Origin: Chloroflexota bacterium
Lineage (GTDB): Bacteria > Chloroflexota > Anaerolineae > Aggregatilineales > UBA3940
Assembly: GCA_011051745.1 (NCBI GenBank)
Contig: DRKO01000359.1
Location: 1 to 11,198, forward strand
DNA length: 11,198 nucleotides
Reading direction: 5' to 3'
Shown: piece after piece, positions 6,776 through 11,198 of the stretch
Numbering within the stretch: position 1 is the first letter of the stretch
Layout of the letters: each line of letters starts with the position of its first letter
The notes under the pieces: model-generated
What the model was told of the DNA's origin: nothing
The model's database searches: none
What the model saw: the letters and a program-made list of their open reading frames with translations, nothing else
Translations under genes and position numbers: made by a program

Positions 6776-7375
6776 CTAAACCTGATAAAGGCTATGTTGG
6801 TGGATATAAGCACGCACACCGGGAGGGAGGAAGTACCGTATCGTCCGTCCGGCAGCCACACGCGCCCGCAGATCGGCTGCTGCGATGTCGATCAGGGGAG
6901 TATCGAGGAAGGTAACCCGCTCTCGCAGGCCGGGGATCGCGGCCTCGAGCGCCTCCATCTCATACGTGATCCCCTGACGCCGCATGACGCCCAGCGTCGC
7001 GTACTGGATCAGGCGTGACGGCTCACGCCAGGTGGGCAGGTCGCGCAGCGAGTCTTCCCCGATGAGGAATACCAGATCGGCGTTCGGATGTTCGCCCGCA
7101 AGCAGGGCCAGCATCTCATGCGTGTAATGTGGGCCGGGCCGGTTGACATCCACCAGCGAGATTTCAAAGGCCGGGTTATCAACCAGCGCGAGACGAACCA
7201 TCTCCAGACGATGCTCCACGGGCGTGATGGGCCGCCCGTGCTTGTGCGGGGGATCGGCAGCCGGAACCCACAGAACGCGGCTTAATTCAAGCTGTTCACG
7301 CGCCTGCTCGGCCAGGATCAGGTGCCCGTAGTGCGGCGGGTCAAACGTCCCGCCCAGCACACCGATGCGTGTCAC
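6776..7375 (-). CDS. nadD: Nicotinate-nucleotide adenylyltransferase
   Basis: Transfers AMP from ATP to nicotinate mononucleotide, giving deamido-NAD in NAD biosynthesis (cytoplasm). With the start used here it has 199 residues, normal for NadD. The nucleotide-binding block GGTFDPPHYGH is at residues 8-18, with the ATP-contacting His15 and His18. FLIGEDSLRDLPTW (103-116) is the usual mid-protein block. The C-terminal block, normally ISSTxIR, reads IAAADLR (164-170), losing the Ser/Ser/Thr residues. Start choice: GTG at 7375 overlaps the obg stop as GTGA and has GGAG eight bases upstream. A second GTG at 7384 would add three residues but has no properly spaced site. It is the second gene of the obg-nadD-lipoprotein operon. 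Confidence 0.93.
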   Translation of the reverse strand: MTRIGVLGGTFDPPHYGHLILAEQAREQLELSRVLWVPAADPPHKHGRPITPVEHRLEMVRLALVDNPAFEISLVDVNRPGPHYTHEMLALLAGEHPNADLVFLIGEDSLRDLPTWREPSRLIQYATLGVMRRQGITYEMEALEAAIPGLRERVTFLDTPLIDIAAADLRARVAAGRTIRYFLPPGVRAYIHQHSLYQV

Positions 7376-8628
7376 TCTGCCCACTCCAGTTCGTAATCCC
7401 CGATCAGAACCGTATCGCCGGGCGCGACGCCCGCCTCGCGCAGCGCGTCCGTGACCCCCAGCGCGGAAAGGATGCGCTGGAAGCGCATAACGGCCTCATC
7501 GTACTCCCAGTAGGTCATGGCAGCGGCCCGCTCTATGCGCTTGCCGATCACGCGGAACGCATCGCCCTCCCGCACGATCTGGAAAGCTTCTTCGTCCTCC
7601 TCCGGTCGGAAGACTGGCACTTCAACCACCGGTTCGGGTTCGGGCAGTTGGTCGAGCATTTCGGCAACCCGGTTTATGAGCTCCTGCACGCCCTGACGGG
7701 TGACGGCGGAGATCGCCATCACGGGCAAGCCCCGCTCTTCCACAAACGCCCGGACGGCGGGCCAGCGCTCTTGAGCCTGCGGCAGGTCTATCTTATTGAG
7801 GGCGACGATCTGGGGTTTACGCGCCAGCGCTTCGTCGTAGAGGGCCAGCTCAGCGTTGATCTGCACAAAGTCCCCGATAGGGTCCTCCCCCCCGCCGTCC
7901 AGCAGATGGATCAGAAGACGGGTCCGCTGAATATGCCGCAGGAAGCTGTGCCCCAGCCCAACCCCCGCATGAGCACCTTCAACCAGGCCGGGGATATCGG
8001 CCAGCACGATATCGCGGTCGTCCAGCCTCACAACGCCCAGATTCGGCGTCAGGGTGGTAAAGGGATACGGCGCGATCTTGGGGCGTGCCGAACTGACAAC
8101 CGATAACAGGGTGGACTTCCCCGCGTTGGGCACGCCCACAATGCCGACATCGGCCAGCAGCTTCAACTCCAGTTTAAGCCAGCGCTCCTCGCCGGGTTCC
8201 CCTTTCTCGGCCATACGGGGGGCCTGGTTGGTTGAGGATTTAAAGCGGGCGTTCCCGCGCCCTCCTCGCCCACCCCTGGCAACCACCACGCGCTGCCCCG
8301 GCTCGGTGAGGTCGGCGATCAGCTCGCCCGTCTCTGCGTCCCGCACTACCGTTCCCGGCGGCACTTCGACGATCAGGTCTTCGCCGGACGCCCCGGTCTT
8401 ATTAAAGTTGCCGCCGGGCCGCCCGGAAGGGGCCTTGAAGTGCCGCTTATGCTCAAAGTGGGATAGCGTGCTCAGGCGGGGGTTCACAACCAGTACCACA
8501 TCGCCCCCCTTGCCGCCATCGCCGCCGGCGGGGCCGCCGAAGGGGACGTACTTCTCACGGCGAAAGGCAACGATACCCGCGCCGCCGTCCCCACCCTTGA
8601 CGTAAATCTTTACCTCATCCAGAAACAT
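7372..8628 (-). CDS. obg: Obg family GTPase (ribosome assembly)
   Basis: Essential P-loop GTPase that binds the large ribosomal subunit during assembly and responds to GTP and stress nucleotides. It has 418 residues. The glycine-rich Obg fold spans about 1-157, with repeated GG segments such as GGDGGKGG (35-42). The G domain carries G1 GVPNAGKST (165-173), the switch-I segment FTTLTPN (190-196), G3 DIPG (211-214), G4 NKID (278-281) and G5 SA (307-308). An OCT domain at about 345-417 is the C-terminal extension found in many but not all Obg proteins. All key motifs are intact. The ATG at 8628 has no Shine-Dalgarno sequence; a candidate promoter lies immediately upstream, suggesting a leaderless or nearly leaderless mRNA. 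The stop overlaps the nadD start by four bases. Confidence 0.97.
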   Translation of the reverse strand: MFLDEVKIYVKGGDGGAGIVAFRREKYVPFGGPAGGDGGKGGDVVLVVNPRLSTLSHFEHKRHFKAPSGRPGGNFNKTGASGEDLIVEVPPGTVVRDAETGELIADLTEPGQRVVVARGGRGGRGNARFKSSTNQAPRMAEKGEPGEERWLKLELKLLADVGIVGVPNAGKSTLLSVVSSARPKIAPYPFTTLTPNLGVVRLDDRDIVLADIPGLVEGAHAGVGLGHSFLRHIQRTRLLIHLLDGGGEDPIGDFVQINAELALYDEALARKPQIVALNKIDLPQAQERWPAVRAFVEERGLPVMAISAVTRQGVQELINRVAEMLDQLPEPEPVVEVPVFRPEEDEEAFQIVREGDAFRVIGKRIERAAAMTYWEYDEAVMRFQRILSALGVTDALREAGVAPGDTVLIGDYELEWAE

Positions 8629-8637
8629 AGCGCGCCA

Positions 8638-8666
8638 AGCATACCCTGTGGCGGGAGAAAGATCAA
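8638..8666 (-). promoter_or_regulatory. Candidate promoter for the obg-nadD-lipoprotein operon
   Basis: On the minus strand TTGATC (8666-8661) and TATGCT (8643-8638) are 17 bases apart, each matching the sigma-70 consensus at 4 of 6 positions. The -10 box ends nine bases before the obg ATG, so the transcript would start 0-4 bases upstream of it. The -35 box lies directly after the terminator hairpin of the upstream gene. This is a pattern match only. Confidence 0.45.
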
Positions 8667-8696
8667 AGGGCGCTTCTCAAGGGGAAGAAGCGCCCT
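8655..8696 (-). terminator. Intrinsic terminator of the polyprenyl synthase gene
   Basis: AGGGCGCTTC (8667-8676) pairs perfectly with GAAGCGCCCT (8687-8696): a 10-bp GC-rich stem with a 10-base loop. On the minus strand it is followed by the pyrimidine-rich TTGATCTTTCTC, a moderate U-tract. It lies 36 bases after the stop codon of the prenyl synthase gene and before obg. Confidence 0.75.
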
Positions 8697-8732
8697 CCAT
8701 ATCTGAATGGCTGGTTATTGAGAGGGTTTCCG

Positions 8733-9686
8733 TTATGAGTCCCGCTCCAGCACAAAGGTAACCAGATCGCGCAACTCGTCCACAGCCGGATGGGGAGGCA
8801 GGCGATCAAGTGCTGCGTTGGCCTGCCCGGCAAGGAGACGGGCCATCTGTCGCCCTTCCTCAACCGCCCCACCAGCGATCAGGCGGCGCTTAATCGGCAA
8901 AAAGGGATCATCGTCTTTCGCCACCGCCTGAGCCTCGGCGACGGCCACCTTCGGGGCACTTCCAGAGCCGTTCCCGGCCAGATGAGCGAAGACTCCGGCC
9001 ACGCCCTTGCCCTGAGCGATATCCAGGCCGGTTTCCTTGCCCATCAGGCGGGGGTCGCCGACCAGATCGAGCAGATCGTCCACGATCTGGAAGATAAGCC
9101 CCAGGTAAAAGCCGTACTCGCCCAGCGCCTCGACGTGCTCTTTTCTGGCCTCTGCAAACCGTGCCCCAAGCACGGCGGAGAGACGGAAGAGCGATGCGGT
9201 CTTCTTCGCGACGATCTTCTGGTAGGTCTCGCGGGTCAACGAGTTATCCTTCACAGCCGCGGCCTGCAGCGTCTCCCCTTCGACCAGAGCAACAGCCGCC
9301 TCGGAGAAAATCACATTGAGTTCTCCGTAGGGGGCCATCAGCGAATACACCTTCGTAAAGAGGTAGTCGCCTGTCAGCAGCGCGAAAGTGCGGCCCCACT
9401 CCTCGTTGATCGTCCTGCGGCCCCTGCGAATGCGGCCATGGTCGTTAATATCGTCGTGGACAAGCGTTGCCGTGTGAACCAGCTCAACTGCCGCCGCCAG
9501 CGGGACCGCGTCTTCCAGGTTGTCCCCTCCGGCGGAGAGATAAGCCAGAAAAAGAATATGGGGGCGAATACGCTTCCCCCCGGCAGAGATGATATATCGG
9601 CTTGCGTCCTGCAGGACTGAGACCTCGCTGGCTACCACATCCAGCATGAGAGCGTCAGTGGCCTGCAGGGCTTCTTCGAGATTCAT
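8733..9686 (-). CDS. Polyprenyl diphosphate synthase (trans-isoprenyl diphosphate synthase family)
   Basis: Adds isopentenyl diphosphate units to an allylic diphosphate to build isoprenoid chains for quinones, carotenoids or lipid carriers; chain length cannot be read here. The start used gives 317 residues. The first aspartate-rich motif is DDIND (Asp78, Asp79, Asp82) followed by RRG (87-89). The second is DDLLD (Asp203, Asp204, Asp207). GGKRIRP (36-42) is the usual diphosphate-binding block. After KETGLDIAQGKG (217-228) the normal GK-T-LP block is absent. It is replaced by VAGVF and a Gly/Ser/Ala-rich insert of about 30 residues, before the C-terminal helices. Start choice: ATG at 9686 has GGAGG eight bases upstream; the ATG at 9707, 21 bases further upstream, has none. 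It has its own promoter and terminator, so it is a single-gene unit. Confidence 0.93.
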   Translation of the reverse strand: MNLEEALQATDALMLDVVASEVSVLQDASRYIISAGGKRIRPHILFLAYLSAGGDNLEDAVPLAAAVELVHTATLVHDDINDHGRIRRGRRTINEEWGRTFALLTGDYLFTKVYSLMAPYGELNVIFSEAAVALVEGETLQAAAVKDNSLTRETYQKIVAKKTASLFRLSAVLGARFAEARKEHVEALGEYGFYLGLIFQIVDDLLDLVGDPRLMGKETGLDIAQGKGVAGVFAHLAGNGSGSAPKVAVAEAQAVAKDDDPFLPIKRRLIAGGAVEEGRQMARLLAGQANAALDRLPPHPAVDELRDLVTFVLERDS

Positions 9687-9743
9687 AAAAGGGGCCTCCA
9701 CCGCCATGCGGGCGATTTGTTACTTTTAGAACTTTTCAAACGT

Positions 9744-9772
9744 AGTATATATAAATAAACAGCCTTTAGCAA
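9744..9772 (-). promoter_or_regulatory. Promoter of the polyprenyl synthase gene
   Basis: On the minus strand TTGCTA (9772-9767) and TATACT (9749-9744) are 17 bases apart, matching the sigma-70 consensus at 4 and 5 of 6 positions in a distinctly AT-rich patch. Transcription would start near 9737, about 50 bases before the chosen ATG at 9686. A direct repeat, ACTTTT-AGA-ACTTTT on the plus strand (9722-9736), sits just at the expected start and could be an operator. Confidence 0.65.
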
Positions 9773-9820
9773 CATACCGCTGAGAAAAACACCCCCGCGA
9801 ACATCGCTCCTGAGCCACGC

Positions 9821-10399
9821 TCATTCTTCCGACCCGGCGGCAGGTTCTTCAGGAACCCCTGAGCCGGGGGGCGAGAACAGGGCGATATCATCCAGCGAGG
9901 GCGGGCTCGCTCTCTTCAGCAGCAATTCAAGCGCCATCTGGGCGAAACGGAAGAAGGTTTGCATCTCCTCCACGCGGGCCAGATAGTGCTCCGCCAGAGC
10001 GCGTTCCTCCTCCTTCAGGCGGGGTTTGGCCTCCTCAAGACGGCGGACGTTTTCCTCCAGCACCCGGAGCGCGATGCTGACCTCGCGCCGCTCCCGGCTC
10101 TCTAGAACAGAGCGGACGACCTTCCAGAGATCGCTTTCGGCTTCGTAATACTTGCGCCTGTCGCCCTTGACCCAGACTTCCCGGACCATCCCCCAGCGTT
10201 CGAGAGCGCGCATATTCATGCTGACGCTGGCCTTGGACTTCCCGACGATCTCCTCTAACTCGTCCAGAGAGAGCGGCTCAGGGCTCATCAGCAGAGCACC
10301 ATAAAGATGCCCCATGATAGGGCTGAAACCGAAGAAATCCGTCAGTTGTCCCAGCCCGCTGATGACGCTATCCCGTACCGCCTGGAGAGTTTCGTCCAT
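9821..10399 (-). CDS. GbsR/MarR-type transcriptional regulator
   Basis: DNA-binding repressor or activator of the GbsR branch of the MarR superfamily, with 192 residues. A winged helix-turn-helix lies at about 15-90. Recognisable blocks are PIMGHLYGALLMSPEPLSL (27-45), the recognition helix region SKASVSMNMRALERWG (55-70) and the wing KGDRRKYYEAE (78-88). A charged segment rich in Arg and Glu (about 97-145) is probably a helical dimerisation coil. The last 20 residues are Pro/Gly/Glu-rich and likely disordered. It is the last gene after an ABC permease and a small membrane protein on the same strand, so it probably regulates that cluster. Its upstream region includes a bulged stem (10433-10471). 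No strong ribosome binding site is seen before the ATG at 10399. The effector is unknown. Confidence 0.88.
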   Translation of the reverse strand: MDETLQAVRDSVISGLGQLTDFFGFSPIMGHLYGALLMSPEPLSLDELEEIVGKSKASVSMNMRALERWGMVREVWVKGDRRKYYEAESDLWKVVRSVLESRERREVSIALRVLEENVRRLEEAKPRLKEEERALAEHYLARVEEMQTFFRFAQMALELLLKRASPPSLDDIALFSPPGSGVPEEPAAGSEE

Positions 10400-10432
10400 G
10401 CTCTAACCATCCGGATCGTTATGGCTGACCGC

Positions 10433-10471
10433 GATCCCCCTGCCCCGACAGATCACTCAGCGGGGGCGATC
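10433..10471 (-). repeat. Imperfect inverted repeat upstream of the GbsR-type gene
   Basis: GATC-CCCCC-TG (10433-10443, with one unpaired base) can pair with the CA-GGGGG-GATC elements at 10458-10471. The result is a stem of 4+5+2 bp with single-base bulges, spanning the stop codon of the small membrane protein. No U-tract follows. It could be an attenuator, an operator or chance. Confidence 0.25.
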
Positions 10472-10651
10472 ACGCATCAGCGTGTCAAAAAGTGTGACAC
10501 CCAGAAAACAGATGAATATGATGCAGTTAATAGGCACTTGCCAGTAGGTAAACCACGCTGGCGACCAGAAAAACACCACAACCAGATTGGCAAGCAAAAT
10601 CAGGGCCGCGGCAATCGCCAGCCGCTTCAGAAAGTCGAGCCAGAGCTTCAA
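10457..10651 (-). CDS. Small two-helix membrane protein (64 residues), function unknown
   Basis: Predicted hairpin membrane protein with hydrophobic segments at residues 11-29 and 39-55, joined by a short aromatic-rich turn (W29, W33, F34, Y36, W37). It starts with basic residues (K2, K9, R10) and ends in a charged RDRPR tail. The start chosen is TTG at 10651, because GAAGGCAGG (10657-10665) lies five bases upstream and the following codons read KLWLDFLKRL. A longer frame from 10747 would overlap the ABC permease and has a Pro-rich, non-family-like extension. It lies 19 bases after the permease stop on the same strand, so it is probably cotranscribed. I do not recognise a family; an accessory subunit of the exporter is possible but unproven. 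Confidence 0.65.
   Translation of the reverse strand: MKLWLDFLKRLAIAAALILLANLVVVFFWSPAWFTYWQVPINCIIFICFLGVTLFDTLMRDRPR
10482..10500. repeat. Inverted repeat GTGTCA-N7-TGACAC
   Basis: Perfect six-base arms (10482-10487 and 10495-10500) around a seven-base spacer, lying inside the 3' part of the small membrane protein gene and about 85-100 bases upstream of the regulator start. The size and symmetry suit a winged-helix operator, but coding constraint or chance can also explain it. Confidence 0.3.
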
Positions 10652-10670
10652 AGTAGCCTGCCTTCCCGGC

Positions 10671-11198
10671 CTACTCGTAACGCAGGGCGTCAATTGGATT
10701 GAGGCGGGCGGCGCGATAGGCGGGGTATATCCCGAAGAAAATTCCAATCGCAGCCGAGACTGCGGTCGCCAGGAAAACGATATCCACTCCCACGACAGTT
10801 GTCAACTCATCCACCAGACGCTCGGCCACCTTGGCCCCGACCGCGCCGAGCAGGATTCCGAAAATCCCGCCGAAGACCGCCAGCAACATTGACTCGATCA
10901 GGAACTGCACCAGAATATCGCGCTGTCTGGCCCCCACCGCCTTTCGCAGCCCGATCTCGCGGGTGCGCTCGGTGACGGACACCAGCATGATGTTCATGAT
11001 GCCGATCCCGCCCACCAGCAACGAGATCGCGGCGATGATCCCCAGGAAGATCGTCACTGCGCCCGTGATCTGCCCTGCTGCAGAGAGAATCTCTTTCTGC
11101 GTGAGGACCTCGAAGTCGTCTTCCTCACGGAAGCGGATATCATGCTGTTCTCGCAGAATGTCCGTGATCTCCAGCGCGGCGGAGTCCATCCGATCCTC
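10671..11198 (-). CDS. ABC transporter permease, MacB/FtsX type (C-terminal part; runs off right edge)
   Basis: Membrane subunit of a MacB-like ABC transporter, the class that exports macrolides, peptides or lipoproteins. The 175 visible residues include the end of the extracytoplasmic domain and then the FtsX domain. The hallmark block GGIGIMNIMLVSVTERTREI is followed by GLRKAVGA. Two more hydrophobic helices and the typical C-terminus YRAARLNPIDALRYE come next. About three membrane helices are visible; the N-terminal helix and most of the periplasmic domain lie beyond the window. The frame is open to the edge (codons GAG GAT CGG precede the internal ATG at 11189), so that ATG is not the start. 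The partner ATPase gene is expected upstream, outside the window. Confidence 0.93.
   Translation of the reverse strand, partial: EDRMDSAALEITDILREQHDIRFREEDDFEVLTQKEILSAAGQITGAVTIFLGIIAAISLLVGGIGIMNIMLVSVTERTREIGLRKAVGARQRDILVQFLIESMLLAVFGGIFGILLGAVGAKVAERLVDELTTVVGVDIVFLATAVSAAIGIFFGIYPAYRAARLNPIDALRYE

Noticed and set aside
5781..6779. Plus-strand open frame of 332 codons opposite the lipoprotein gene
   Set aside because: It is antisense to a clear two-domain binding lipoprotein, has no recognisable domain, no hydrophobic or motif structure and no ribosome site. High-GC codon bias explains the lack of stops.
7369..8106. Plus-strand open frame of 245 codons opposite obg
   Set aside because: Mirror of the intact Obg G domain; no family features.
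8790..9620. Plus-strand open frame of 276 codons opposite the prenyl synthase
   Set aside because: Mirror of a gene with both aspartate-rich motifs; no own promoter or ribosome site.
9783..9823. Possible terminator after the GbsR-type gene (TGAGC-GTG-GCTCA and GCGA-TGT-TCGC stems, T5 run)
   Set aside because: The stems are only four to five base pairs long and the T-run is separated from them by seven or more bases; too weak to call.

Overview
The window is ordinary bacterial chromosome, roughly 60% G+C, with densely packed genes on both strands. The best guess for the host is a Chloroflexota bacterium, probably Anaerolineae-like. This is an inference from the style of the ferredoxin N-terminus, the Thr/Pro-rich lipoprotein linker, the GbsR-type regulator and the variant prenyl synthase. 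No rRNA or tRNA gene is present to confirm it. I see no mobile element, CRISPR array or phage gene.

Layout. Positions 1-756 (minus strand) hold a Mn-type superoxide dismutase followed by the start of a seven- or eight-iron type ferredoxin that runs off the left edge. Positions 757-1143 are non-coding and appear to contain a promoter and a hairpin-rich leader for the next gene. Positions 1144-5018 (plus strand) hold a DMT/EamA transporter, a 69-residue zinc-ribbon protein and an 875-residue GH38 alpha-mannosidase homologue. The GH38 protein lacks most of the expected metal-binding residues and the nucleophile.

Positions 5034-8628 (minus strand) form one tight operon, transcribed obg, nadD, then a lipoprotein with two tandem solute-binding domains. 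It starts from a candidate promoter so close to the obg start codon that the mRNA would be leaderless or nearly so. Positions 8667-9772 hold a polyprenyl diphosphate synthase gene with its own good promoter and a strong hairpin terminator. Positions 9821-11198 (minus strand) hold the C-terminal part of a MacB/FtsX-type ABC permease, a 64-residue two-helix membrane protein with a TTG start, and a GbsR/MarR-type regulator. This looks like an export operon with its own regulator.

Working together: sodA and the ferredoxin are probably cotranscribed (oxidative stress and electron transfer). Obg and NadD are housekeeping (ribosome assembly and NAD synthesis), and the lipoprotein rides on their transcript. 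The prenyl synthase supplies isoprenoid chains. The most unusual items are the catalytically degenerate GH38 protein, the switch-like leader before the EamA gene, and the two-domain orphan binding lipoprotein.
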